32,372 nucleotides of DNA from an uncultured Acidobacteriia bacterium (GTDB taxonomy: Bacteria; Acidobacteriota; Terriglobia; Bryobacterales; Bryobacteraceae), in contig CAITIX010000384.1 of NCBI GenBank assembly GCA_903892565.1, positions 1 to 32,372 of the forward strand, read 5' to 3'. Below, piece after piece: positions 8,995-18,199 of the stretch. Within the stretch, counting starts at the first letter, position 1, and every line of letters starts with the position of its first letter. A program made the position numbers and the translations under genes. Below the pieces are notes generated by a model that was not told the DNA's origin, searched no databases, and worked only from the letters and a program-made list of their open reading frames with translations.

Positions 8995-9246
8995 GTCGGC
9001 CGTTAGTACATGGCAGCGCGTTCATTCTGACGACACTACTGCGCGGAATGAAATCACCCTGTCCCACGGCCACTAACCGGCAGTACTTAGGTGACGCAGC
9101 AGAAATAGCGTATGCCAATCCGGCAGGAACCCTCGCGTTGTCTGGTACGCGCGCCCCCACCGAGCCCGTCCGGACTCCCAACGACGACACTGGCGTTTTA
9201 AGGAAAGTTTCAGATGCCTGGTCGACACTAGCGCATGGGAGGATTC

Positions 9247-9963
9247 ATGGTTGCATTTCGTGCTGTACAGACAATCGACCAATGCGACTCGTGCCGGTCG
9301 GCGCCTGGAGGAATCCTTGGCGCTCTCTCTCCGACCGCGCTGCACGCTTTTGAGGCGGCAAAATACACCTGCTCCTATCCGCGCGGCGCAATGTTGTTAT
9401 TGGAGGGGCAAGATTCCAGCGGAGTCTATCTGCTGTGCAAGGGCCGCGTAAAGCTGACGATGACCGGATCTGATGCCAAGTCTATCATTGTTCATATTGC
9501 CGAACCGGGCGAACTCATTGGGTTGGATTCCGCCATCTCCGGTAAGCCGCTGAGCATGTCCGCCGAAACGTTCGATCCCTGCGTAGTCCATTTCGTCAGG
9601 CGAGAATCGCTGCGCGCTCTGATGCGCGATTATCATGATGTCTGCCTCGCGATTTCAGAGCAACTCAGTAATGATTATCGTTCGGCGTGCCTTAATATCC
9701 GCTCGCTCGGATTGTCGCGCACCGCGTCTGAGCGCGTGATTCATTTCCTGCTGGAATGGGCGGCGAAGGGCCGTCAGACAGAGGAAGGATTGCGCGTCAG
9801 CATCCCGCTCACACACGAAGAGATCGCCCAAGTCGTGGGCGTATCGCGAGAGACCGTGACCAGGGCGCTCGCGGAACTGAAGCATAAAGCGCTGATCACC
9901 ATCAAAGGATCGTCGGTGCTGATTCGCGATCGTTGCGCTTTGGAAGCTTTAGCCGTGGCCTAG
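9247..9963 (+). CDS. Crp/Fnr-family transcription regulator
   Basis: A 238-residue regulator. The start at 9247 is chosen over ATG 9235 because GGGAGGA (9237-9243) then serves as ribosome site. Residues about 25-125 form the cyclic-nucleotide-binding-type sensor and about 155-220 the winged helix. The recognition helix reads S-R-E-T-V-T-R (200-206): R201, E202 and R206 match CRP R180, E181 and R185, which read GTGA; FNR has V-E-x-x-S-R. The sensor loop GELIGLDSAISGKPLS lacks the CRP arginine that holds cAMP and looks more like FNR. Cysteines C13, C16 and C112 fall where FNR has C20, C23 and C122, but the fourth ligand (FNR C29) is missing. GTGA-N6-TCAC pairs lie just downstream and at two other promoters. 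The family is certain; ligand and effect are unknown. Confidence 0.92.
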   Translation: MVAFRAVQTIDQCDSCRSAPGGILGALSPTALHAFEAAKYTCSYPRGAMLLLEGQDSSGVYLLCKGRVKLTMTGSDAKSIIVHIAEPGELIGLDSAISGKPLSMSAETFDPCVVHFVRRESLRALMRDYHDVCLAISEQLSNDYRSACLNIRSLGLSRTASERVIHFLLEWAAKGRQTEEGLRVSIPLTHEEIAQVVGVSRETVTRALAELKHKALITIKGSSVLIRDRCALEALAVA

Positions 9964-9997
9964 CGTGACGGTGAACCGCTACTTGTGAGAAGTTTCC

Positions 9998-10033
9998 GTG
10001 ACGACAGTCACGATGGTGTGTGACTGCCGTCAC
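9998..10033. promoter_or_regulatory. Tandem Crp-type operator before the amidohydrolase unit
   Basis: Two perfect 14-bp palindromes of the form GTGA-N6-TCAC: GTGACGACAGTCAC (9998-10011) and GTGACTGCCGTCAC (10020-10033), offset by 22 bp, two helical turns. They sit between the regulator gene and the start at 10097. A -10-like TTGAAT at 10057-10062 would place the second site near -41; AATAAT at 10037-10042 is an alternative -10 that would put the site inside the promoter. Confidence 0.75.
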
Positions 10034-10096
10034 CTAAATAATTCATCCGCTGCGTGTTGAATCGCGCACAATGTACAGAAGTCTGAACTGGAGCCC

Positions 10097-10918
10097 ATGG
10101 TGGATCGACCAATATTACGCGTCCTTGTTTTCTCAAGTTGTCTTCTCGCAACGTCGATGTCGCTTTCCGCCCAATGGGTGGACTACCCGACTCCCGGGAT
10201 TCCCCGAACTACCGACGGCAAGCCCAACCTCGCGGCGCCCGCGCCGAAGATGGCCGACGGCAAGCCCGATCTCTCGGGCATTTGGGAGGTCGGCCGAACG
10301 GATAAACTCAGGCCCGCTGTCTTCGATATCAGCACGCGAGTTCCAGGAGGCATGCCACTGCGACCCGAATATGCGGAGATCGTGAAACAACGCGCGCCTT
10401 TTGACAGTCCTCTGCGCGCCACCGAGCCGAAGGCGAATTGTCTCCCTCTCGGCTTGGTGTTGGACCTCTACGACGGTTTGAACAAGTTCGTGCAAACCCC
10501 CGGCTTGCTCATCGTGATGAAGGAATACAACAAAGGCTACCGGCAGATTTTCCTCGACGGCCGCCCTTTTCCTGAAGATCCGGATCCCGCCTGGGATGGA
10601 TATTCCGTCGGGCACTGGGACGGCGACACGCTAGTTGTCGAAACCATCGGATTGAACGGTAAGAGCTGGCTCGATATCCACGGCCATCCCATCACGGATG
10701 CCGCGAAAGTGACCGAACGCTACCATCGCAAGGATTTCGGCCACATGACCATGACGATCACGGTGGACGATCCCAAAGCGTACACCAAACCATGGACGCT
10801 CACTTTAGAAAAAGTCCTGAAAACGGACACCGAACTTCTCGACTACATCTGCGCCGAAAACGAAAAAGACGTCAAGCACATCAAAGGCGCGAACGACGCG
10901 GGGAAGAATGCCAAATGA
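10097..10918 (+). CDS. Secreted DLSGIW-family protein of unknown function
   Basis: A 273-residue exported protein with a signal peptide ending near residue 25 (S-L-S-A). After a Pro-rich stretch comes PDLSGIWE (about 57-64), the mark of a large, poorly known family common in Acidobacteriota. The conserved core includes RQIFLDGRPFPEDPDPAWDGYS-type sequence, then GHWDGDTLVVETIG and a beta-rich end with KPWT. The pattern suggests a beta-barrel-like or lipocalin-type domain, with no known catalytic triad. GGAG at 10090-10093 precedes the ATG closely. It follows a double Crp-type operator and overlaps the amidohydrolase start by 4 bases (ATGA), so both are one unit. Three relatives lie at 18196, 18962 and 21737. 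No biochemical role is known to me. Confidence 0.8.
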   Translation: MVDRPILRVLVFSSCLLATSMSLSAQWVDYPTPGIPRTTDGKPNLAAPAPKMADGKPDLSGIWEVGRTDKLRPAVFDISTRVPGGMPLRPEYAEIVKQRAPFDSPLRATEPKANCLPLGLVLDLYDGLNKFVQTPGLLIVMKEYNKGYRQIFLDGRPFPEDPDPAWDGYSVGHWDGDTLVVETIGLNGKSWLDIHGHPITDAAKVTERYHRKDFGHMTMTITVDDPKAYTKPWTLTLEKVLKTDTELLDYICAENEKDVKHIKGANDAGKNAK

Positions 10919-12528
10919 GGCGGATCCTGCATCTCGGACTCTTGGGTGCGCTGTGCTGCTTGGCGCTCCTGGGACAGGAAGCCCCACCGGATGCGATTTT
11001 CTACAACGGCAAGATCCTGACCGTTGACTCCGGTTTTACGGTGCAGCAAGCGTTTGCCGTCAAGGGCGACCAATACGTCGCGGTTGGCGATAACGCCAGC
11101 ATCCGCAAACGAGCGGGCAAGAACACTCGCCTCGTGGATCTCAAAGGCACCGAAGTCATTCCCGGACTCTCCGACAATCACGATCATCTCTATCTCACAG
11201 AGAAAGTCATGCGCGGCATCGATCTCGTCGGAGCCACCAGCACCGACGAGGTCGTGAAGCGCCTGCGGGAGGGGCTGGCGAAAGCCAAGCCGGGCGAGAC
11301 GGTTTTTGGTGGTGTCGGCTGGCGGGCGCCATTGACGAGGAAAGATCTCGATTCTATCTCCGCCGATGTCCCGATCGTCGCACTCCGCAATCGCCGCGGA
11401 TCGGCTGTGTTCAATTCAGCCGCCCTGGCTAAGGCCGGCATCACGAAAGACGCCCAAACTTACATGGGCGAAAAGATTCCGAAAGACAAGAGCGGAGAAC
11501 TGTCTGGCGAGCTTCCGGATTGGCCCGCGGGCGTTTACGCCGTCGACAAAGTGGTTCCTGTGCCGAATGCGGAAGGCGAAGAGAAAATGATCCTGCACGG
11601 CCAGCAGGAACGCAACGCGCTCGGTATTACCAGCATTCGCGATCTCGGTAATTTCCCCGAAGGTATGCGCGCGTTTGTCCGCATGTGGCGTGAAGGAAAG
11701 CTGACGTTGCGCGTCAGTATGGGCATGGATCTTCCAGATCGGGCCGATCCTGCCAGTTGGGCGCGCCAGCAGGGCGTTACGCCGTGGTTTGGCGATCACT
11801 GGCTGCGCGTCGATTCGGTTGGCGAAGAGCCTTGGGAGATCCCTCAGCCGAAGTTCATGGCGCTGTTCTCCGAGCTGCTTCAGCTAGGCTGGCGCCACGC
11901 CACGCACGTCCCGAACAACGAAGTACTGGGCCGTGTTCTCGATACCTACGAAGCCATCGACAAGGAAACTCCTCTGCGGGACAAGCGCCTCGTCGTAGAA
12001 CACATCCCGACGGTCACTGCGCCGCTGATGGATCGTCTCGCGAAACTCGGCATTATTGTTTCAACGAACATTGCGGGCTACCAGAACTTCGATCTCGTCG
12101 CTAAGCGATCGAGCGAAGCTGAGGCCGCGCGCCAGACTCCTGTGCGCGAACTCCTCGATCATCGCCTGGTAGTGGTTTCGGGCTTCGATTACAACGGACC
12201 CAATCCGGAAACCATGGCTCCGAACAATCCCTTCATTTATCTGTATTTCTACGTGTCGCGCAAGACCAGCGATGGCAGAATGATCGCTCCGCAGGAAAAG
12301 ATCACGCGCCAGGAAGCGCTGCGCATCGCCACCAACAACAACGCTTTTGCGACGTGGGACGAGAAGGTGAAGGGCTCGATTGAGCCCGGCAAGCTCGCCG
12401 ATTTTGTGGTTCTTTCAGGGGATTTCATGACCGTTCCAGAGGATGACATCCTGAAGTTGCATCCTCTGGCGACCTATGTTGGCGGCCGCAAAAGTTATAC
12501 AGTGCCGAATCAGAAAGACGTGTTCTGA
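10915..12528 (+). CDS. Secreted YtcJ-like amidohydrolase
   Basis: A 537-residue amidohydrolase of the Amidohydro_3 (YtcJ) group. The start at 10915 overlaps the previous stop (ATGA) and gives a clear signal peptide (about residues 1-21). The family opening IFYNGKILTVD is followed by the metal-binding H-x-H in DNHDH (H89, H91). Later come HATHVPN and VEHIPT (further metal histidines), GFDYNG near the usual catalytic Asp position, and the closing G-S-I-E-P-G-K-L-A-D-F-V-V-L. Such enzymes hydrolyse amide or cyclic imide/urea-type bonds using one or two zinc ions; relatives are mostly cytoplasmic, so the signal peptide is notable. It sits in the putative Crp-type regulon, which suggests a role in breaking down an imported or outside compound. 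The substrate cannot be predicted. Confidence 0.88.
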   Translation: MRRILHLGLLGALCCLALLGQEAPPDAIFYNGKILTVDSGFTVQQAFAVKGDQYVAVGDNASIRKRAGKNTRLVDLKGTEVIPGLSDNHDHLYLTEKVMRGIDLVGATSTDEVVKRLREGLAKAKPGETVFGGVGWRAPLTRKDLDSISADVPIVALRNRRGSAVFNSAALAKAGITKDAQTYMGEKIPKDKSGELSGELPDWPAGVYAVDKVVPVPNAEGEEKMILHGQQERNALGITSIRDLGNFPEGMRAFVRMWREGKLTLRVSMGMDLPDRADPASWARQQGVTPWFGDHWLRVDSVGEEPWEIPQPKFMALFSELLQLGWRHATHVPNNEVLGRVLDTYEAIDKETPLRDKRLVVEHIPTVTAPLMDRLAKLGIIVSTNIAGYQNFDLVAKRSSEAEAARQTPVRELLDHRLVVVSGFDYNGPNPETMAPNNPFIYLYFYVSRKTSDGRMIAPQEKITRQEALRIATNNNAFATWDEKVKGSIEPGKLADFVVLSGDFMTVPEDDILKLHPLATYVGGRKSYTVPNQKDVF

Positions 12529-12552
12529 CTCCGTCGGTAAACGGCGGGAGTC
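12527..12552 (+). terminator. Possible terminator after the amidohydrolase
   Basis: An imperfect hairpin overlaps the stop codon: GACTCC pairs with GGAGTC (12547-12552) and the stem continues past a one-base bulge. It is followed by a moderately T-rich stretch, not a clean T-run, so strength is doubtful. Confidence 0.35.
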
Positions 12553-12571
12553 TTAGTAATTTCTTAAATTC

Positions 12572-12607
12572 GTGATGCCGGTCACTCTGACCAGTGACTC
12601 CAGTCAC
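12572..12607. promoter_or_regulatory. Tandem Crp-type operator before the TonB receptor unit
   Basis: GTGATGCCGGTCAC (12572-12585) and GTGACTCCAGTCAC (12594-12607) are both perfect GTGA-N6-TCAC palindromes, offset by 22 bp. TACACT at 12630-12635 can be the -10 box, which puts the centre of the second site about 41.5 bases before the likely transcription start, the classic class II activation position of CRP. The leader would be about 20 bases. Confidence 0.8.
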
Positions 12608-12660
12608 CGCAGGATCTTGAGCATCGTCTTACACTAGCTCACTAGGCAAGGGGGCCATTC

Positions 12661-15600
12661 ATGTTGCAGTTTCGGATCACCCAGAAAGTCGTCCGCTTTT
12701 TTATCGCATTCTTGTGGGTTGCGTTCTCGTGCCCGAGTGTCGGCACGCTTTTTGCACAAACCAGCACTGGCAGAATCTTGGGGGCCATTACCGATCTGTC
12801 GGGAGGTGCAGTCTCCGGCGCTGCCGTCACCATTACGGACACCGAACGAGGCGCCACGCGCAGGCTCACTACGGACGCCGCCGGTTCTTATAACGCGCCG
12901 AGTCTCACGCCAGGAACTTACTTGGTCAGAGTGGAAGCGCAAGGTTTCCGAACTACCGAACGCAGCGGCGTAACGCTCGAAGTGAATGCGCAATTGCAGA
13001 TTGACTTGATTCTCCAGCCGGGAGACCAAAAGCAGACGATTACAATTACCGCGGAAGCTCCTCTCATCGAAACCACGAACGCGACGCTCGGCGGGACCAT
13101 CGAAAACAAGGTGATCAACGATCTTCCGCTCAATGGCCGCAACTTCGCGAACCTCCTCGATCTCCGTCCAGGCATCACCAAACTGCCCGGTGGCTCCAAC
13201 AACAACCAGAGCGCGAACGGCGGACGTCCCCACAGCGAACTGTTCCTCATCGATGGTGTGTATAGCAACGACCCGTGGAACGCCAAGAGCGTTATGAACG
13301 CCACCATGGCCGCCGGCGACGCCGGGACCATCCTGCCCATCGAAGCTATCGAAGAATTCAAGACGCAAGTCAATCCGCAGGCCGAATTCGGCTGGAAGAA
13401 CGGCTCGGTGACGGTCGTGGGCTTGAAGTCCGGCACGAACAGCTATCACGGCTCGGCCTATGCCTATGGACGCAGTGGCGACTGGGGCGCTAAGAACTTC
13501 TTTGCGACTTCGCAGCCGCTCCCGGACCTGGGCATCGAGCAGTATGGCGCCAGCCTCGGCGCTCCCATTATCAAGGACAAACTGTTCTATTTCGCGAACT
13601 ATGAATCGCAGTTGTATAGCGTCCAGACTCCGTCGCAGCACACCGTGCCTCTCGTAACGGCCGGTGTCGGTAGCGCTTCGAACAATTTGATTGCCGCTTG
13701 CAACGCCGCTGTGGCCTCGGGAACCTTCGCTCCCGTGAGCGCGCAACTTGCTGGATTGAGTTCAAATTGTACGCCGCTGGGGAATTACCCAGGACTCTTC
13801 CCCAATAACACGGGCGCCACGACATTATTCAATACAGCTCTCACCAGCAACAATACGATCTATTCGGGCGTTGGCAAGGTGGATTATCGCCTCAACGACA
13901 AGAACTCCCTGAGCGGCACCTACTTCCTCAGCCAGGGCGACGGACTTTTCGTCGACAACCCCGGTCTGGAAGTTGATCCGAATCGCCGTTTGCTGCAAAC
14001 CGCTCGAGCTCAGCTCGGTTCGGGATTGTGGACGTGGACGCCGTCGTCGCAGTGGGTCAACGCCGCCCATGTCGGTTATTCCCGCTACACGCAGACGTTC
14101 TTCTCGGCCGATCATAGTCAGGACCCGGGCAACTACTACGGCACCTATCATCTGTACACCGGCCAGACCGATCCGGTGGCGTTCGGTTTCCCGCTCATCA
14201 CCATCAATCCGTTCAACGCCAGTTTGTCGGGCGCCGGGTTCCCGAATCTCCAGGGGCCTGACAGCGTTCTCTATATCTCCGACAACGTCTCTTATCAGCG
14301 TGGTCGGCATTCGTTTATGTTCGGCGGACAGTTCCAAGACAATACGGCTTCCAACTATTCGGCGGGCCAAGCCAAAGGCAACCTGACCTTCGGAAGCCTC
14401 ACCGGCTTTTTCCAGGGAACCATGACGCGCGCCCGCACCACCGCTGGCGACCTCTACCGCAATTTCAAGAATCAAGGATATGCGGGATTCGCGCAGGATG
14501 AATGGCATATCCGCCAGAACGTAACCCTGAACCTGGGCGTTCGTTACGAAGTCAACACGGTCCTGTCCGAGTCGAACAATCTTCTTGGCAACTTCATTCC
14601 TGGCGTCGGCATGCAGCAGGTGGGCAAACAGATCAGTGCGCCGTTCAATGGCGACCACAACAACTTTGCTCCGCGCATCGGCATCGCTTGGTCCGTTAAC
14701 AGTAAGACTGTGGTGCGCGCCGGCGGCGGCATCTCCTACGATAACGGAGCCATCGACTCCTTCATGTCCTTCGCCAATCAGTTCGGATTGGGCACTCTCC
14801 CGACCAACGTTCCGCTCTATGCCAATGGAAGCCAGACGCCTACTCTTGTTTCAGGTGGCCTGATCAACGCGGCGAACTTCACGTTTAGCGGAGCGTCGGT
14901 CAATGGCGTAAATGCCAACTGGCGAGCGAACGGGCCGAACACTCCTCTATTCGCCACCGCGCCCGCCTGCGGCGACGGCAACACTAAAATCAACGCGACC
15001 GGCGTTACACCCGCGCAGTGCAGCATCCTCGGGGTCGATCAGAACCTCCGAACTCCGTACGTCACCAGCTGGCTGGTGGACGTCCAACGCTCCCTCGGCA
15101 ATAGCCTCTCGCTGGATGTTGCCTACATCGGTAACCATGGTACGAAGCTGCTCGGTGTCACCGATCTCAATCAAGCCGCATTCGGATCTGGCTGGACGCC
15201 CTCGGTTCTCGCCACCTGCATTGCGACGCCGACCGCCGGGAACTGCTCTCCAAATAGTGGCGCGGAACAAACGTCCCGCCCCTACAACACGGCGTTCCCG
15301 TATCTGAAATACATTAACTATCTCTCCAATAGCAATTACTCCAACTACAGCGGCCTGCAAACGGTGTTGACGCAGCGCAACTGGCATGGCCTTTCCTATG
15401 TGGCCGGCTACACGTGGTCCCATGCGCTGGGTGTTTCCTCCGATAGCTGGCACTTCATCCTGCCGATCGACAGCAACAACGTGAAAGGTTCGTACGGGAA
15501 CACATTGTTCGATATTCGTCATCGCTTCACGTACTCGTTGTCTTACGCGCTGCCCGGCAAGAAATCGCCCGGTCAGCTGTTAGAGGGCTGGTCCGTCAAC

Positions 15601-16233
15601 GCGATCCTCCACCTGCAGGGCGGTACGCCATGGGGCATCAACGACGTTACGACGGATTTCAGCGGAACCGGCGAATTCGGGAACTCCTCGCAGACGACCG
15701 GCGAGCGCTGGAATCTCTATGGCAGTCCATCGGACTTCCAGTTCAACAAGTCCTTCATCAACAGCAACGGAATCCCCTACTTCTCGGGAACGACGAATCC
15801 GGCATGTCTTTCCAGGGCGCAGGCCAACGGTCCGGCGGCGGTTGCTGCTCTCACCGTGTTGGGATGTTATGCGCAAGGCAGTTCGGTGCTGATTCCTCCC
15901 GGCTACGGCACGTACGGGACGCTGGGCACGAATCCTTTCCGCTCGGCTGGGTATCAGAACGTCGACTTCTCCGTATCCAAGACCTGGACCCTCAGGGAGC
16001 GTTTCCGGGCTCAGTTCCGCGCAGAGGTTTTCAACGTTTTCAATCACGCGAACTTCGCGTCGCCCAACGGCATCGCGAACATCAATCAGAACGGCACTGC
16101 GACGGATCCCTCGGGAGCCGGCGGCGTCGGCTTCGGTATCAGCCGTCAAACGCCCGACGTGGCGGCTGGAAATCCGGTGCTCGGTTCCGGCGGACCACGC
16201 GCCATTCAGCTCGGTTTGAAGATCCTGTTCTAG
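12661..16233 (+). CDS. TonB-dependent receptor with carboxypeptidase-like regulatory domain
   Basis: A 1190-residue outer-membrane protein. The signal peptide ends near residue 33 (G-T-L-F-A-Q). Residues about 35-115 form the Ig-like carboxypeptidase regulatory domain (GAITDLSGGAVSGAAV to the ...YLVRVEAQGFR repeat). A plug region follows (about 120-240, with DLPLNGRNFANLLDLRPG), then a long barrel ending in ...LGLKILF with the C-terminal phenylalanine used by the BAM complex. This architecture (Oar-like/SusC-like) is expanded in Acidobacteriota and takes up large or scarce substrates using TonB energy. It opens a five-gene unit (gaps 12, 4, -4 and 7 bases) and stands behind a tandem Crp-type operator. 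No SusD-like partner is present. The substrate is unknown. Confidence 0.93.
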   Translation: MLQFRITQKVVRFFIAFLWVAFSCPSVGTLFAQTSTGRILGAITDLSGGAVSGAAVTITDTERGATRRLTTDAAGSYNAPSLTPGTYLVRVEAQGFRTTERSGVTLEVNAQLQIDLILQPGDQKQTITITAEAPLIETTNATLGGTIENKVINDLPLNGRNFANLLDLRPGITKLPGGSNNNQSANGGRPHSELFLIDGVYSNDPWNAKSVMNATMAAGDAGTILPIEAIEEFKTQVNPQAEFGWKNGSVTVVGLKSGTNSYHGSAYAYGRSGDWGAKNFFATSQPLPDLGIEQYGASLGAPIIKDKLFYFANYESQLYSVQTPSQHTVPLVTAGVGSASNNLIAACNAAVASGTFAPVSAQLAGLSSNCTPLGNYPGLFPNNTGATTLFNTALTSNNTIYSGVGKVDYRLNDKNSLSGTYFLSQGDGLFVDNPGLEVDPNRRLLQTARAQLGSGLWTWTPSSQWVNAAHVGYSRYTQTFFSADHSQDPGNYYGTYHLYTGQTDPVAFGFPLITINPFNASLSGAGFPNLQGPDSVLYISDNVSYQRGRHSFMFGGQFQDNTASNYSAGQAKGNLTFGSLTGFFQGTMTRARTTAGDLYRNFKNQGYAGFAQDEWHIRQNVTLNLGVRYEVNTVLSESNNLLGNFIPGVGMQQVGKQISAPFNGDHNNFAPRIGIAWSVNSKTVVRAGGGISYDNGAIDSFMSFANQFGLGTLPTNVPLYANGSQTPTLVSGGLINAANFTFSGASVNGVNANWRANGPNTPLFATAPACGDGNTKINATGVTPAQCSILGVDQNLRTPYVTSWLVDVQRSLGNSLSLDVAYIGNHGTKLLGVTDLNQAAFGSGWTPSVLATCIATPTAGNCSPNSGAEQTSRPYNTAFPYLKYINYLSNSNYSNYSGLQTVLTQRNWHGLSYVAGYTWSHALGVSSDSWHFILPIDSNNVKGSYGNTLFDIRHRFTYSLSYALPGKKSPGQLLEGWSVNAILHLQGGTPWGINDVTTDFSGTGEFGNSSQTTGERWNLYGSPSDFQFNKSFINSNGIPYFSGTTNPACLSRAQANGPAAVAALTVLGCYAQGSSVLIPPGYGTYGTLGTNPFRSAGYQNVDFSVSKTWTLRERFRAQFRAEVFNVFNHANFASPNGIANINQNGTATDPSGAGGVGFGISRQTPDVAAGNPVLGSGGPRAIQLGLKILF

Positions 16234-16245
16234 GAGACGACTTCG

Positions 16246-17163
16246 ATGCGCCACCAACGAATCACTCTACGCAGCGCTGGGGTCGTCATGGCCCTGGCGC
16301 TCGGCGCGTCGCTTGCGCACTCACAGCAAAAGTTGAACTTATTGGAAAATCCGGTTACCGCCGGATTACCCTCTGCCGAGCAAGTTCTGGCCAAGTACGA
16401 AAAGTTCCTGGGCGGCAAGGAGGCCTTGGCGAAAGTGAAGGAGCGTACCGTTTGGACGCGCCGCATCGCCACCACCGGTGCTCCGGATGAAACCGTTCTG
16501 CTGCACTATTCGAAAACGCCGAACTTTTCGATCATGAACCACACCAATCTCGACGCATCGTTTAATCACTGGCAGAACGGTTGTGATGGCGCAGGCGGCT
16601 GGCAACGCGCCGGCGGGCCCGACAAGATTAAGGATTCCGGTCCGAACGCGTCCGCCGGTCCCATGTGCCACCAGGAGCTCTACTACTACGGCTACCTAGC
16701 GCTCGATCTGGCATCGATGAAGCAGGCTTACAAAAGTATCGAAGTGAAATCCGAGCTGAGCTACGTGCAGCCCGAAGTCAGCGTTTACGGAGCGCTCGCC
16801 GGAGGCAAAGGCAAAGATCTCGTCCCCGGCGGCGTCCGCGATGTCTATCTCGTGCTCGCCATCGCCGCGCGCGAAGGCGACGAAGGCTCCTGGTTTATCT
16901 TCGACAAGGAAACGGGCGCGCTGCTGCGTCGTCAAAGTGACGATGGCGAAACGCCCGGCCCTCCCGCGGCGAACGCAAAGTTCACAAGCTTCCTGCAATA
17001 TCGTGAAGTCGGGGATGGCACTGTCGCGCCCTACCAATGGGTCTCGCAGAACAAGAACGCGATCATTCGCGGCGTAGCGACGGAAATTATCGACAACGCT
17101 CCCTTGGATGATAAGATTTTTATCCGCCCGAAGAATGCACTCCGCGAAGACAAAGGACTCTAA
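16246..17163 (+). CDS. Exported LolA-like-fold protein
   Basis: A 305-residue protein with signal peptide (about 1-26, ending L-A-H-S-Q-Q) and AGGAG at 16232-16236 before the ATG. From about residue 45 it begins A-E-Q-V-L-A-K-Y-E-K-F-L-G-G-K-E-A-L-A-K, the helix typical of the 'outer membrane lipoprotein-sorting' (LolA/LppX-like) fold, and continues with antiparallel strands. A related domain forms the C-terminal half of the cytochrome at 20433 (LDQYVQAAGGAAKLAAVKS). Such half-barrel folds carry lipids or hydrophobic ligands in the periplasm. It lies 12 bases after the TonB receptor, so it may receive or carry the receptor's cargo. The fold is inferred from pattern, not alignment; the function is not known. 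Confidence 0.65.
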   Translation: MRHQRITLRSAGVVMALALGASLAHSQQKLNLLENPVTAGLPSAEQVLAKYEKFLGGKEALAKVKERTVWTRRIATTGAPDETVLLHYSKTPNFSIMNHTNLDASFNHWQNGCDGAGGWQRAGGPDKIKDSGPNASAGPMCHQELYYYGYLALDLASMKQAYKSIEVKSELSYVQPEVSVYGALAGGKGKDLVPGGVRDVYLVLAIAAREGDEGSWFIFDKETGALLRRQSDDGETPGPPAANAKFTSFLQYREVGDGTVAPYQWVSQNKNAIIRGVATEIIDNAPLDDKIFIRPKNALREDKGL

Positions 17164-17167
17164 CGCC

Positions 17168-18199
17168 ATGGCGCTAAAGCTTCCACAGTTTGCGATCGCG
17201 GCGGGAGCAGTCGTTGGACTCCTCACCATCGGACTTTGCGGCCTGGTCACCGCTGCGCGCGCGCAGCAGGGCGCTCCGATTGAAGACGTCGAGACCATTC
17301 AGCTCCGTCCGAATTTCTACATGATTGCCGGTGGTGGTTCGAACATCGCTGTACAAATAGGAGTCGACGGAGTGGTTCTGGTGGATGCCGGAGCCGAAGC
17401 CGCCTCCGATCGCGTCATCGCCGCAGTGAAGCGCATCACCGATCAACCCATCCGCTACATCATTGACACGAACGCGGATGCCGATCATGTGAGTGGCAAC
17501 GCGAAAGTGGCGAAGGCCGGCCGCAATATCCAATTCGCGGGATCTGAACCTTTGGGTGGCGATCTTGCGCGCGACATGACCAATGGATTCGCCGCCACGG
17601 TACTTGCTTCGGAAGGGGTTCTCTCTCGCATGAGCGCACCCACGGGTAAAACGGCGGCGTATCCCAGCACCTCCTGGCCGCAGGAGACTTTCTACCAGGA
17701 TCGTCGCTACATATACATGAATGGCGAGGGCGTGGAGATGTTTCGCATGCCCGCCGCGCACAGTGATGCGGACATTGCCGTCTTCTTCCGCGCTTCCGAC
17801 GTGATCGCCGCCGGCGATGTTCTCGACATGACGCGCTTCCCCATGATCGATCCCGCAAATGGCGGCAGCATTCAGGGCGAGATCGACGCGCTCAATCGCA
17901 TCATCAAGATGACGGTCACGCCGATTCCTTTTATTTACGCCGGCAGCGTTGGCACATATGTGATCCCTGGCCATGGTCGCGCGTGCGAACAGCTGGACGT
18001 CGTCGAATATCGCGACATGGTCGTTACGATTCGGGACATCGTAAAAGATCTGATCAACAGCGGAAAGACGCTCGAACAGGTGAAGGCCGCGAATCCGGCC
18101 GGCCCTTGGGCTCCGCGTTTCGGGGCGAAGACTGGTCCCTGGACCACGGACGCATTTATCGAGGCGATCTACAAAAGCCTCAAGGGGGCCACAAAATGA
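17168..18199 (+). CDS. Exported MBL-fold protein with altered metal site
   Basis: A 343-residue protein with an export signal (about 1-32). The start at 17168 lies 4 bases after the previous stop; the in-frame ATG at 17108 would extend into the upstream gene. The metallo-beta-lactamase fold is plain (GVDGVVLVDAG strand, later AAGDVLD and IPGHGR). The first metal motif, normally T-H-x-H-x-D-H, reads T-N-A-D-A-D-H (101-107): the two site-1 histidines are Asn102 and Asp104. Retained are D106, H107, H198, D217 and H269, enough for the second metal site. It may bind one metal or a different one, or act on an unusual substrate. It overlaps the next gene by 4 bases. The fold call is firm; the reaction is unknown. 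Confidence 0.85.
   Translation: MALKLPQFAIAAGAVVGLLTIGLCGLVTAARAQQGAPIEDVETIQLRPNFYMIAGGGSNIAVQIGVDGVVLVDAGAEAASDRVIAAVKRITDQPIRYIIDTNADADHVSGNAKVAKAGRNIQFAGSEPLGGDLARDMTNGFAATVLASEGVLSRMSAPTGKTAAYPSTSWPQETFYQDRRYIYMNGEGVEMFRMPAAHSDADIAVFFRASDVIAAGDVLDMTRFPMIDPANGGSIQGEIDALNRIIKMTVTPIPFIYAGSVGTYVIPGHGRACEQLDVVEYRDMVVTIRDIVKDLINSGKTLEQVKAANPAGPWAPRFGAKTGPWTTDAFIEAIYKSLKGATK

Noticed and set aside
12634-16257. Long minus-strand frames (up to 370 codons) over the TonB receptor
   Set aside because: They are Arg/Val/Gly-rich with no domain, typical antisense shadows of a GC-rich gene.
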